The notes: generated by a model not told the origin, from the letters alone. A stretch of 35,620 bases of DNA from Lobulomyces angularis (GCA_027604685.1 JADHYX010000141.1:6736-42355), one strand, 5' to 3'; positions 1 to 11,120 are shown, numbered from the stretch's first letter. A program made the numbers and translations.

Positions 1-56
1 AAAAAAAAAAAAAAAAAAAATATAAATATATATGTTTAAAAAAAAAATTAAATTAC

Positions 57-2699
57 CCAAAACAAATTCCAATTCCACTTGAAATACAATAGTATTGTAA
101 ATTGCATTTTACTGCGCTCACTTTTACACCAGTAAATGAAAATATTGACATATATAATATAAAGAGTCCTACTAGGTTAAGTATACTATTAATAAAAAGG
201 GGGGGGGGGTTGTTTTTTAAATTAAATAATTCATATCATAAAATACCTGAGTTCAGGGGAGCATAGTCTAACGATGCGGTTGTTTCTATTTATTATTATA
301 ATTATAATAAAACTGACACACAAAAATATCCCGATGCAATTCAAAATTACTATTCCTAACACACCGCTGTCGGAAAGTTTCATTGTAATTGGTTCTACAA
401 TAATTGTACAATTTCTCACCAGGTTTTCAGGATGTATGAAATCCCACTCAGCTGATATATCAGAATTTTTAAATCCAATCTTACAAATGCAGATGCCGCT
501 TTCTTGGCAATCACCTTTATCAGCATCACAGCCTTGTGGACAATTATCTAAATATAAAAGGAAAATCCTTAAGAGTGGTATAAATTTTTTTTTACTTACC
601 TTTAATTTTCAAAACTTCATTAATTGCGTAAACTAATTTTTCTGTGGCAAGGCTTACAGATGCATTCTTTTTTATGACATCTACCATAAAGTTTCTATAA
701 AGTTTTTTTTCTTCAATAGTTCCAAATTGAGGAAATGACTGGGAAGGGTATTGAGGGGCAACTGCAGATTGCAATGCAAGCTTTACAGCCTTCTGTTGAT
801 CTTCATTCCATTCTGGCCAATCCCAACAGGGCAGGTAAGGGGGTATAGATTTAGATCCACCAGAAAATTTGTTAATGTATTTTTTTGGATTATTTAAATC
901 AACTGCACTATAAATAAACTTAAAAGCCAATTCTTTGTTTTTTGAAACAGATGTAATGGAAAATCCACTCCCACCTAGAAAGGCAAACTTTCCAGGTAGC
1001 AGCCCATGCCCAAGGTATAATTTTGATTTTTCTATGTCCTCGTCCACAGTTTGTCCATAGAAAATTTCATTTTTTTCATATTTGGAGTTAAGTCTTTCAG
1101 GTGGACTGATTATCATACCAAAGTTTTGGATAGGGGCATAAGAACCTAATCCAACACTAATATGGAAATTTGAAAAAAATTGTAATTAAAAAATCAAAAA
1201 AAAGGAAAAAAAATTTTTTTTTACTTTAAAGGAAATTCTGGATATTCATTAAGTGGTTTACTTAAATAATTTTCCATGTTTTTATCTTTCCAGTTTAGCC
1301 AATATCTTGAAGAATTATCAACAACATAAAGTTTATGAATGGTGTCATTCATGGCAGTTCTAAAAGCGGTGGTATTTAAACCAGATTGATAACCTGGTAC
1401 AAACTTTCGTTGCTTACGACTATTAGGATCTAGAATATATGTTTTATTTAACATGAAAGCTCCATAATCTTGAGCAATTGCACTCATCATTTTTAACTCA
1501 TCATCATAACCTCCAATAAAGTCAAATCCTGAGTCATAGCCTTTCATTCATGAAATTTTAGTGTCATGTTTTTTTTTTTTTTTTTGACTTAATTTTTTTT
1601 TTTTTTTACCTGCTTTTTTTATACGATCAGCATATTCAGTAAATTTTTTCCAACTCCAACTAAAATTTTTATTTTATTAAAATTATGTTTTTTTTTTTTT
1701 TTTTTTTTAAAATCTAATAATAAAAATAGGGAAAAAAAAAAAAATTTGTTTTACGTATTTGGTTCTTTCCATTGACCTAAAGGTGGAGGATAAGTTAATT
1801 TTAACTCATCAAATATAGTTTTATTAAAATAGAGCATGTTTACATCTGAAGTTAACGGAAGCTTCGATTAATAAAAAAGAGAGTTAAAAAAAAATAAAAA
1901 AACAAAAGGTGTAAAAAAAAATTTAATACTGCTATCCATTTCCCTTCTTGATTAAAATCATAAAAGTAAAATCTTAAAAATTGATCAATGATAACAATCC
2001 CCGTTTGATCCGTTAATTTATTAAAAAAGTCATTTAATGGAATTATCTCCTATTGTTTGTTAAAAAAAAATTGTTTTTAACTTGAAAATTTATATGTATT
2101 TTTTTTTTTTTTACTTTTTTTTGTAATCGATTTGCTAGCTGAGTAGTTCCAAGAAGAATTACGTCAGGACAACTCTATTTTTTAAAATTTTTTTTTTTAA
2201 TATTTCCTCAAAAAAAAAAAATAAAATAAGGTCTTTTTTTTTATCTTTATTTTATTTTATTTTTTACTTCAGGACAAATAATCTCCTTTGCGACAACGCC
2301 ATCCCATCCAACCTCTGTTAAATTTACAGTAAAAGAATCCTGCTCAAGTTCTCTAGTATCTAATACAAGGTCTATTGCCATCTCGATTAAAGTTGATGAC
2401 CAATTTCCACTATTTTTTGCTGGATACCAAACATTAAATTTTTGTTTGCCATTTCCAATAGTATGAACCATTGCTGTACTCGGAATAAATTTAATTACAA
2501 GTTTGTTTTTTTTTTTTTTTGAAATACCATCCATGCTATTACAATTAGTAAGTAGACTTGCATTTACTGTCTTGTCATAGCATTTGATCATTACAGAATT
2601 TCTGTTTGTCGATATATTTTGAACCAGAATAAAAAATAGTACATATCTAAATAATTTAAAAAAAAAGTTATTTATTTTTATTTTTTTTAATGCTATCAT
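57..2699 (-). CDS. Class C G-protein-coupled receptor with bacterial-type solute-binding ectodomain (3' partial)
   Basis: Nine exons are visible: 2699-2268, 2174-2115, 2049-1930, 1861-1755, 1659-1610, 1540-1225, 1156-600, 547-247, 185-57. All junction phases agree. The start has a hydrophobic leader (RYVLFFILVQ). A family 1 extracellular solute-binding fold follows, with CPDVILLGTTQLANRL, LPLTSDVNMLYFNK, TWSWKKFTEYADRIKKAG and GLGSYAPIQNFGMII in the usual order. Then comes a Cys-rich EGF-like segment (CPQGCDADKGDC, CICKIGF), a first membrane helix (about GVLGIVILNCIGIF), and NRIVRLCSPEL, the class C start of helix 1/loop 1. The last exon encodes TGVKVSAVKCNLQYYC and GIGICFG, matching the helix 2-3 Cys region of class C receptors. 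The remaining helices lie beyond position 1. It probably senses an extracellular sugar or other small solute; the ligand is inference. Similar SBP-7TM receptors are known from early-diverging fungi. Confidence 0.85.
186..246 (-). other. Receptor intron with C11 pyrimidine tract
   Basis: This 61-nt intron lies between the exon ending SPEL and the exon starting ILNLVG. It has a GTATTT donor and an AATAG acceptor. A run of eleven G on the plus strand (199-209) becomes C11 on the coding strand just upstream of the acceptor. It is the only long G/C homopolymer in a window full of A/T runs. Confidence 0.7.
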
Positions 2700-3253
2700 A
2701 TAGAATATTTGTCTTTTTAAATCTATATTTTATTATTTAAAAATAAATTTGTTCAATTTTTTTTTTTTTTTTTTTTTTTTTGTTAAATCCAATCATGGTT
2801 GATTTACATGCATAATGAAAATGTAACTGAAAATTAGGAATTTAAATAAATAAATTATATAATTAAAATCTTTGATTTTTTTTTTATATATGGATAATTT
2901 TAGTCTTCTAAAAAATGATTGTTTGATAAATAAATTTTTTTTTTTTTTTGATATATTTAATTTGTTTTTTTTTGGGAACTAGAAATTTTTAAAAAAAAAA
3001 ATAAAAAAAATAATATGAGATATTTAAAAAAAAAAAAATTGAAAGGAATATTTTAATATAAAATAATTTTTTTGTTTTTTTAAATATATAATTTTTATTT
3101 ATTAAATTGATTGCAACAGCTGATAAAATTTTTTTTGGAATATAATGAAAGAAAAATAAATGTTAACTTCAAAAAAAAAAAAAACCTTTTTTTAATGTAT
3201 TAAAAACAATTTACTCTAATTTATCTTCTAATGCTAGATTACAAGTAAAATTT
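2700..3253. other. Intergenic, A/T homopolymers
   Basis: This is the 5' flank of the receptor gene and the 3' flank of the glutathione transferase gene, both on the minus strand. It is nearly pure A/T with T runs of more than 20 nt around 2758-2781. I see no coding potential, RNA gene or repeat family. It must contain the receptor promoter, but no element stands out. Confidence 0.6.
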
Positions 3254-3934
3254 TTAAAATAAAGGTTGAATTTCTCTTCTTTTACCACCATTAACATAAT
3301 TTTTAATTCCTTCTCTGTTTTCGATCAAAATATAGTTGGATTTTAAATAAGGATAAGAATCCAAATTAAATTTCGATTCCCAACCAACGATTTTTAAACT
3401 TTCAAGTAAAAGTTCAATATTGTAAAACATAGTAATATCAGCAACTGTAATATCGTTTCCTACAAAAAATAGCTCATCTTTTTCGTTTTTTCCCTCCCTT
3501 TGATATTTTTTTTCTAGGTATTTTTCAAAGAGAGTAAACCAGTATGGTAAATCTTTCTCAAAAAGTTCTTCCAAGCTGGCTTCTTCAAGATCATTCAGAT
3601 CTTTAATTCCTTCAAGCAAAATGTCAATTTGAGCAGCTTCTTCCAAAGTTTTTCCATAGAGTTTGTATTTTCTGGCAACATGATTCAATATGGCTTGGTT
3701 TTGAACCAAAAATAGACCAGATTCAGGTTCATCATAAGCTGGTAGTTGGTTAAAGGTGAGCTTTCCAGATTCTTTTAACTCTAAAAAGTCCTTTGGTGGG
3801 TCTTCTTTATTGAATGTTCCAACACTTACATCGTTATATTCCACTTGAGCTTCTGCAAGGACCAATCGAATTACTTCTAAAAGTCTGGCACCACGTGTAG
3901 AGTAGTAAATTAAACTTGGAGTAGTTTTAGACAT
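3254..3934 (-). CDS. Glutathione S-transferase (alpha/mu/pi/sigma-like)
   Basis: A single uninterrupted ORF of 226 residues, the usual length for a cytosolic GST. The N-terminal thioredoxin-like half starts LIYYSTRGARLLEVIRLVLA, like sigma/alpha-type enzymes in which an early Tyr activates glutathione. It continues to FNQLPAYDEP (the cis-Pro loop) and QNQAILNHVARKY, the equivalent of the glutathione-binding QS-x-AI-x-R-Y-L-A-R motif, here with QN in place of QS. The helical C-terminal half has the N-capping stretch NDITVADITMFYNIELLLE. It conjugates glutathione to electrophiles or serves as a peroxidase or isomerase in the cytosol; the substrate cannot be told. It is the only protein gene in the window without a recognisable intron, which could reflect recent gain or intron loss. 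Base use is not obviously different from its neighbours. Confidence 0.93.
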   Translation of the reverse strand: MSKTTPSLIYYSTRGARLLEVIRLVLAEAQVEYNDVSVGTFNKEDPPKDFLELKESGKLTFNQLPAYDEPESGLFLVQNQAILNHVARKYKLYGKTLEEAAQIDILLEGIKDLNDLEEASLEELFEKDLPYWFTLFEKYLEKKYQREGKNEKDELFFVGNDITVADITMFYNIELLLESLKIVGWESKFNLDSYPYLKSNYILIENREGIKNYVNGGKRREIQPLF

Positions 3935-6164
3935 TTTTAATATTTAATTTTTAAGTTGATTTTTTTTTTTTTTTTTTTTAAAATTTTATAAATTTTTATC
4001 TTATTTCTTTTTATAACAAAAAAAAAAAAAATAAAGTAAAAAATTGTTAAGTGAAAATTTTTTTGTAAAGTAGTGTCTTAAAATTGAGTCTAAAACACAA
4101 AACTTTTTTTTTAAAATTTTTAACTTGATGATACTTGACTTCATTAAATTATATGAAAAAAAACAATGTAAATTGTGGAATAGTGTTTTAGGCACAAAAG
4201 TTTATGAGAATTGACTGAATTTGGAGATGTTGGTTTGAAATGATTGAAGAATAAGCCTCAAACTGTAACAATGCAAGTAAGATGGTTTTTTTTTTACAGC
4301 GTTGCTTTACTTAACCTCTTGCGCTTGATTACAATGTTGCTTATACTTAACCTCTTTAGCTTCAAAAACTTTAATTGTTAAAAGCAAATTCCCAGTTTTG
4401 CATTGTTAAGCCACAACTTTGTTTTCCATATTGCAAACACAAAGCTTTTACCAGCCTTTTTCAGTGGCTTTTGGCTTGATTATTGGAGTGTGGCTATAAT
4501 TTCCTTTTGGTGATTGGGCTTAGGTTCTTCAGTATTTTACAATGGAAATCAAATGCAAAAAACCAATGTTATCCAAAAAAAATTGTAAGTTCTTTGAACT
4601 ACCAAATCTTGCTATTAGATTTCTTGCCAAATAGGTGCGGGGTTTCTCAAACATCGCCGAAACTGAAAAAATTATAGGGAATGAGGTCCTTATGATGTGC
4701 TTTTTTTTTTGTTGGAGTTTTTATCCTATTCTAATTTGAAAATTTAATTTTTTTAAATTTATATCATATTGTATGGTCTATCAATACTATTAAAATACAA
4801 CATTACATTGATGTTATTTAAACTCTTTATGTTATGTTTATTATATTATCAAATTTTTTAAAAACTAATAATTTTAAAAAAAATAATCTACATTAATAAT
4901 TCCGGCTTTTTTTGGTTAAGCTAAAAAAAAACTGATGGTGAAGCATATTTACAATTGAATTATTAATTAGTTGATGGAAGAGAGTGGAGGTGGGAAATTG
5001 TTAAAAAAAACCAAATTAACTTAAAAAATATTTAGATAGTTTTTTTTTTTTTTAAGATTTATTATTCCATCTTCAAGTTGAAACAGGTAACAACTTATCT
5101 ATGTTTGCCATCTATATTGATGATTACTCATGCACTTTTTTTATACAATTTTTAAACATGAAAGCAGTTACTTGAATGGATCATATGAAAACACTCCTCT
5201 AAAACGCATCCAAGCTTGATGGAGGTTTCTGAATTCAAATCTGAACTTGCAAACTACATGGAAGCAAATAGAATTTAAACACAAATAGCTTACCCAACAA
5301 ATAATATCAAATTGGTGTAGCAGAGCATTGCAATTACAACTGACATAATTTGGGCAAAGACAAGACCTATTTTTCTCTTTGCAAGAAACCTTCCAAACAC
5401 TTATTGGAACCAGTGTCACATTAATGTTCACACTATCAATTTAATACCATCCAAAGGGGCAGCAATTCATAAAGCACCAAGCATCAAATGTTGACAAACA
5501 GGATACCAAAATAAAATTCTTTACTCCTACAGGAAACCAATATTCGTTAATATTCGTTCAAGTGGCACTTTTAAACTTTAAAAATTGGTAAATTAAAACA
5601 CTAGCTTGTATTATCGGTGTATTAAAGGTTGTATTTATTTACTATAAACAACGTTTTGATATTCTTAAACATATAATGTCCATATTTCATACTTGTCTCT
5701 TATTTTGACCTCTCGTAAGATATTTTTTTCCAGATTATCTTATAACAATTGTATCGCTACAATAATATGCTTATATGTTGTATTTATTATGTTTATGTGA
5801 TTAAATAAAAGTAAAGTAATTTTAAGTTAAATTTCACTTGCAACAATGACTTGAATATTTAATTTTTTTTAGAACAACAAACACCTGACATAGATTGACG
5901 TTAAATGGAAAAACAACTTTATTTATTGTATGTGAAAACTTGAATGAAAACATATAAACATTTTTATTTTTCATTTAATTCAATAAAGTATTTTCTTGTG
6001 TAACAAAGAAAATTATTAAAACAATAAACCTCAAATAAAAATAAAAATTCCTTTGTTTCTTTTACTAGAATACTTTTGATTTTTTTTTTTTTTTAAAAAA
6101 AAAAAAATTTCTTTTAAAAAAAAAATCCTTTCCTATCAATTCTTTTTTTTTTTTTATTCAAAAA
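3935..6164. other. Long gene-free stretch with a decayed retroelement
   Basis: A 2.2-kb interval between the diverging GST and STYX genes. Positions about 4200-5600 are less A/T-extreme than the flanks and hold the copia remnant annotated separately. Short ORFs here (for example 4483-4677 and 5168-5431 on the minus strand) show no family resemblance and overlap the remnant, so they are not called. About 5560-6100 is AT-rich sequence with no feature I can support, and no paired LTRs could be recognised by eye. Confidence 0.6.
4470..5515 (+). mobile_element. Degenerate Ty1/copia retrotransposon fragment (integrase region)
   Basis: Between about 5062 and 5172 one frame reads HLQVETGNNLSMFAIYIDDYS and then FFIQFLNMKA before a stop. 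This matches the start of the copia integrase core, where QVET-GN and the FIDDYSR catalytic-Asp block precede a FLK-K-E stretch. From about 5291 another frame reads NNIKLV, a stop, then QSIAITTD, RPIFLFARNLPNTYWNQ and INLIPSKGAAIHKAPS. This parallels the later copia integrase blocks NGVAE, LLF-A-LP--YW and YLIN--PSK---K-P. Several stops and frame changes between the blocks show it is dead. About 4470-4570 has a weaker likeness (GYNFL, then NGNQMQKTNVIQKK in another frame) to the upstream pre-integrase segment. No intact gag, RT, RNase H or LTRs were seen. Confidence 0.72.
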
Positions 6165-7513
6165 ATGACTCAACCAATGTTTACTACTTTTCCCACATTT
6201 GTTGGAGAGGGCGACAATAGTGACTGGTATGTTATTCTTTTTCCTTTTCTTTTTTTTTTTAACTTTATTATATTTTTAATTAATAAAAAATTTTTGATTA
6301 TTTGAAACTAAATAAAAAAATTAATTAAGTATAATTTTTTTATTATACTGACAGGCAGTATGATATGAGAAGGTAACTTTTGAAACCTTTTTTTTTTTGG
6401 CAAAAATATTATGAATTTTAATTCAAATTTTTTTCATAAACCTTAAATCTTTTTAAAATTAAGATCAATGCAAGAAATTATACCAAAACTGTGGCTAGGT
6501 CCATTCAACTGCTCAAAAGATTTTAATGCATTAAAAAGAGCTAACATAACTCATATCCTAATTGTTAGAGATCCTGGTATAGTAGTTTAACGTTTTAACT
6601 CATTTTAAATTTTTTTTTTTTTTTTTTAAGGAGAAAAAAGGATTATAAATGAAAAATTTCCCAATAATTTTAAATATAAAGTGATGTAAGTAATTCTTTA
6701 TTAATCATTTTTGCTAAAATTTGAAGAAAAAAAAAAAGTAATTTAAACAAATTATTTGTTGTATAACTTTTAAGAAATTACTATTAATTATAATAATTAA
6801 AAAAAATAAAAAAAAAAAAAAATATATAGTGAGGCCTCGGATAATCCTTTAGAAAATATAATTAGATATTTTCCAAACTCATCGCAGTGGATTGAAAATT
6901 CTTTAAAAAAGGAAAATGGAACTGTTCTTGTTCATTGTAGAAAAAAGAATTTTTTTTTTTTTTCTTTTTAAACGGTTTTTCAAATATATTTTTTTTTTAG
7001 GTAGTGAAGGAATATCAAGAGCTCCGGCCTTTGTGATAGCTTACCTCATCGAAGCTTTGGAAATGTCCTATTATGAGGCGTATCTGATAGTTCAAAATAA
7101 AAGATTTTGTATTAATCCAAATGAGGGATACAAATTGCAATTAAGAGTAGTTTTTAACATATTTCCAGAAAAAGTTTTATTTTAAATTTATTTTAGGAAT
7201 ACGAACCAATTTGTAGAGCCAGACAACAAAGTGAAAGTTTAAATTATACAGATCAACAAAAATCTCGGCAAGGAGAGAGAAGGAGGAAAGAACCTGATGA
7301 GGGACAAGGAGGTATTTTAATTAAGCAGATTGTTTATAATTCTTTTTTGATTTATTTTTTAGGAGCATCAGAAAGACTGGTCAATCTAAATTATGTTGCT
7401 TTTGGTGATCAAGCAAAAAGGAGATTACCGGGTAAGCTTTTTGAATTTACAATTATTAATATTATTGAGTAGATGATGAGTACGACGACGATGATTACCT
7501 CATGAACATGTAG
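6165..7513 (+). CDS. STYX: STYX-type dual-specificity phosphatase with intact catalytic Cys
   Basis: Nine exons: 6165-6226, 6355-6372, 6464-6576, 6631-6685, 6830-6936, 7001-7146, 7197-7311, 7363-7431, 7473-7513; 241 residues. It follows human STYX along its length: DWQYDMRRSMQEIIPKLWLG, ANITHILIVRDPG, SDNPLENIIRYFPNSSQWI, GISRAPAFVIAYLIEA and NKRFCINPNEGYKLQL-EYE. An acidic tail ends DDEYDDDDYLMNM. Animal STYX is a pseudophosphatase that binds phospho-ERK and FBXW7 and has Gly in place of the active-site Cys. Here the phase-1 intron 6937-7000 splits the codon, and splicing gives TGT, so the loop reads HCSEGISR (Cys about 119, Arg about 125), a complete C-x5-R signature. Ala follows the Arg where active enzymes usually have Ser or Thr. 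Exon 2 is only 18 nt. Activity is inferred, not shown. Confidence 0.88.
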
Positions 7514-8015
7514 TGCTGAATTTTCAAACTTTATTTATGAAATGTAATTAACTAAAAAAAAAAAAAAAAAAAAAAAATTAATAGCAATTAAAATGAAAAA
7601 TTATTGATTAAAAAAAAATTGAAAAAAAATATAGAGATTTACAGTTATTAAGTATTAGCTATTTTCTTTGTGTTCTTAATTTAAATTTTTATCAAAAATG
7701 GTATTTAACTTTTATTTATCGATAAGCACTTTAACTTAATGGATCTTACAGAAAAAGCTGCATTGGAATATTAAAAATTTTAACCAAATCGACTTTAATT
7801 TTTAAACTTTAGTTTAAGTTAATATATAATTCTGAAAAAGTAATAAATGATTTTTAGATCCATTTTAAACTGTGTAACATTAAAAAAAATCAACCAAACT
7901 ACTCAACTAAAAAAAAAAAAAAAAAAAAATTTCAATAATAGTTGGAGAAAAAAATAAAAATCTAGTTGACCAAAAAAAAAAAAATTAAACAAAATACAAA
8001 AAAAATAAACTTACG
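7514..8015. other. Intergenic, A/T homopolymers
   Basis: Lies between the tandem STYX and NDUFA8 genes. It has A runs near 7554-7577 and 7911-7929 and no coding or RNA signal that I can support. It should hold the STYX polyadenylation region and the NDUFA8 promoter. Confidence 0.55.
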
Positions 8016-8573
8016 ATGACAACACATAGGGAAGGAATTTTTGTTAAAGGACTTTGGGTTGAAGATCCTGAACCAGGATACCAAAGTACCTTAGTAGAAG
8101 AGGTTGGTTTAACAAGCGCTCCCTTGGAATCTATGAGTTTTTATTTTCAATCTTACTGCAAAGATTATACAAGGGATTTTATGTTGTGTAAAAATGAAAC
8201 AAACGATCCTAAACATTGCTTAAAAGAAGGAAGAAGGGTTACACGGTGTGCTATGGACTTGTAATTATTATAAAAAAATATAAAAAAATTTACCATCTGT
8301 AAAATACCTTAATTTTTTATTTTTTTGTTTTATAATCAGAATCGGAAAGTTAAAGAAACACTGTGATCCAGAGTGGAAGTCGCACTGGAACTGTTTAGAT
8401 ATGAAAAATCATCATTTTTGGGAATGTAGAAATGAAGAAAAGCCTTTGAACGATTGTGTTTTTAACAATTTGGTAAGTTAACTTTAAATTCAAGTTTTTT
8501 TTTTTGTTTTTTTTAAAAAAAAAAAGAAAAATTAACCTAGGAAGGAAAATTATTTGAGACTTCTTTTTCATGA
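8016..8573 (+). CDS. NDUFA8: NADH:ubiquinone oxidoreductase 19-kDa subunit (NDUFA8), CHCH protein
   Basis: Three exons: 8016-8260, 8340-8472, 8541-8573; 136 residues. It is an accessory subunit of mitochondrial complex I facing the intermembrane space, imported and oxidised by the Mia40 route. The sequence shows VGLTSAPLESMSFYFQSYCK, then DFMLCKNE and DPKHCLKEGRRVTRCAMDL, and a second half with LKKHCDPEW, HWNCLDMKNHHFWECR and PLNDCVF. These are the paired CX9C-like cysteines of the double-CHCH NDUFA8 family, and the DPKHCLKEGRRVTRC block is diagnostic. The last exon adds only EGKLFETSFS. The protein is therefore shorter than animal orthologues (about 170 residues), which carry a longer C-terminal tail. 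Either the tail is truly short or a further exon was missed. Its presence implies a working complex I. Confidence 0.93.
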
Positions 8574-9091
8574 TGCATATATATACATTATAACCTTAAA
8601 GTTAATTTTAATAAATAAATTAAGAATTTTCTTGAAAAATAAATATAATGGAAAAAAAAAAAACTATAATAAAAAACCTAAAACACTTGAAATTTGAATT
8701 ATATATTGAGTCATTTCCCATTTCAAAGAATCCAAGTCCCACCACTAAATTATTGTTTAAGTAAGCCAAAAAATAAATTCTACAGAAGCAATTTACTAAT
8801 TAATTAAGTTACGCATCTTTTAGATATCCAAGACTTAATAAATTAAATCTGTAGTAAGTGTTATAATTGGAAATTTATCGCACACTTTTGGAGAAGAAGT
8901 TGCAATTAAAGGTTTATCAAGTTGATTTTATCCATGACATGTTAGTATAAATTAATGAGGAGGAAGAGGTAGTCTATATTGTTTGATCAAAACGGTTTTT
9001 AAATTATACAAAAGCTTCCTTTTTAAATATGTTTTAACAGAAAAAAAAAATTTTTTGTAAAATAAAATTAAAATAGAAATATATTACAAGA
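8574..9091. other. Intergenic, no supported feature
   Basis: Lies between NDUFA8 and ALG10, both on the plus strand. About 8690-8960 is less homopolymeric than usual here and contains a stretch near 8698-8743 ending in CCCACCAC. Its reverse complement (GGTGGGA followed by TTGGA) loosely recalls 28540-28580. That could be old LTR debris, but I cannot show it by eye. No ORF or RNA gene is supported. Confidence 0.45.
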
Positions 9092-11120
9092 ATGTTTTTT
9101 TCATTGGCCAATATTGCTCTTTTTTTTTCAATTTACTACTTTATTAATAATACCATAACGGAACCTTACATGGTATACATTAATATAATTTTAAATTAAA
9201 AAAAAAAATTGAAACTAAAATTGAAAATTTAGGATGAATATTTTCACTTCAAGCAAGCGGAATTATACAAAAATGGAGTATTCGATTATTATCATCCTAA
9301 ACTGACTACTCCTCCTGGACTGTAAGTTTTCTAAATAGATAATTTCTAAAATGCTTTATTTTAAATTTGTTTTTTTTTTTTTTTGGCTATAAAAAGTTAT
9401 CTTCTTGCATTATTTATGCCATTTCCTCCAACTATAAGAAATTTCAGATTAACAAATTTTTTATTTTTTTTTGGAAATTATGTTATTATTAAAAAAATTA
9501 TCTCAATGGAAAAGTCAACGGATAAAATTTCAGGCAAAGAAAAAAAAAAAGAAAATGTTAAAAAAGAACTTGGTCCTAAGGATTACTTATTACTAGACTT
9601 TAAATCTTTTGTTTTAAATTTTTTTCCAGTTAGTTTTTTTTTCAACTTTTTATACTACACTGACGCTGCTTCAAGTTTTTTTGTCTTTAGCTGTTTTTAT
9701 TTTGGAAAAAAAGAAAACTATTTGAGAAGTGCATTGGTAAGTTAATATTTAATTGTTAATTTCGATTTTTTTTTTGTTGAAATATGTAGTATGGGCTTTT
9801 TTCATGTGGAATCAGGCAAACTAACATTGTTTGGGTATTTTTTGTCGCATTAAATTGTGGAGCAGAATTATTAGCAAAAAAAACCGAATATAACAAAAAG
9901 GACGGCTTTCAAAATTTGACTTATCATCAATTATGCCAATCAGGTAATAGAAAATTAAAAAAGAAAATTAAAAAAGAAAAAAAAAAAATAATTGAATAAT
10001 TCTTATAATTTTTATGATATAAAGTGGACCCCAGTTTATTCAAGTTCATTGTTAAATTTACTTCACAGTCAGTTCAAAACTTAATCTTTTTGGTCAAAAC
10101 TCTTTGGTCTTATGTTATTGTCTTTGTACTTTTTTTGGGTTTTATAATTCGAAATGAAGGCATTGTCATAGGTTTTTGGTTATTGTTCCATTCTTTTTTT
10201 TCTTAACTTCTTTCTTTATCAATTTAATGCAGGTGACAAAAAAAATCATGTTGCCACTTTAAATTTACCGCAATTGCTATATTTTTCAACATTTTTGCTG
10301 TTTTTTAACGTTTCAAGGATAAACATTTTCGTTTACTTAAAAAAGCTCCCTATTTCAATTTTAAAAAGGTCAAATAAAAAAGATTTTTTAAAATTTAATA
10401 TGTGCTACTAATACGATTTTTTTTTTTTTAGGCCCGTTTTTTTTACTACTGCTTTAGTGCTTTCCTTAATTGCAGTTCATTTTTTTACGTATGTATAAAG
10501 TTCTTTATTTTTTTTTTTTTTTTTGAAGTAAATTTATATCAAAAATTTTTATGTAGGAAAGAACATATTTTTTTATTAAGTGATAACAGACACTTCACTT
10601 TTTACATCTGGAAAGACATTTTCAAATATCACCCGTATGTAAAATATTATTTAACTCCGATATATGTTACTTCCATCTGGATTTTACTTTCTGAAATGGG
10701 TAAAAAAATTTTTAATTTTTACATCAATAATAAAATGGTTTTTTTTGTGTTGATTTTTTTGTTTTTTGTACAAACGAAGCAAATTTTCCTATTATTTATT
10801 CGTTTGGCTTGATCTTGAGTACTGCATTATGTTTAGTACCATCACCACTATTAGAATTTAGATACTTCATTTTACCATACTACTTATTTAAATTTGGACT
10901 AGAAAACTTCAAAACACCAATCACCACCAAATCAGATGAAAAAAAGAAAAACATTAAAATTGAAGAAGCTGAAGTAGAAAATAGAAAAATTGAACTATTT
11001 AACGTTTGGGGAGAATTTTTTATTTATTTTTTTGTCAATTTTGTCACTTTTTTTTTATTTTTTACTAAAACTTTTGAATGGAAAAGTGAACCTGGAGTTA
11101 AGCAAAGAATAATGTGGTAA
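9092..11120 (+). CDS. ALG10: Dol-P-Glc:Glc2Man9GlcNAc2-PP-dolichol alpha-1,2-glucosyltransferase (ALG10/DIE2)
   Basis: Nine exons: 9092-9172, 9233-9321, 9397-9736, 9790-9943, 10025-10171, 10233-10368, 10432-10488, 10557-10699, 10780-11120; 495 residues. The enzyme is a multi-spanning ER-membrane protein that adds the last glucose to the lipid-linked oligosaccharide before N-glycan transfer. Family landmarks appear in order. The luminal DEYFHFKQAELY and TTPPGLYLLALF carry the acidic catalytic region just after the first membrane helix. RQTNIVWVF, SDNRHFTFYIWK and LLEFRYFILPYYLF follow, and the C-terminus is FEW--EPG-KQRIMW. Early translation begins in a membrane anchor (MFFSLANIALFFSIYYFI), which fits the family start. 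A long Lys/Glu insert (KISGKEKKKENVKKE) sits in the first large loop. It is convergent with CWC25. Confidence 0.95.

Noticed and set aside
274..636. 120-codon plus-strand ORF
   Set aside because: It is antisense to the last receptor exons (EGF-like and first membrane helix), which have family conservation and matching splice phases.
4001..4195. 64-codon minus-strand ORF after the GST gene
   Set aside because: Low-complexity Phe/Lys translation from A/T runs, with no conserved motif and no splice context.
5168..5431. 87-codon minus-strand ORF
   Set aside because: It lies antisense to the decayed copia integrase and resembles nothing known.
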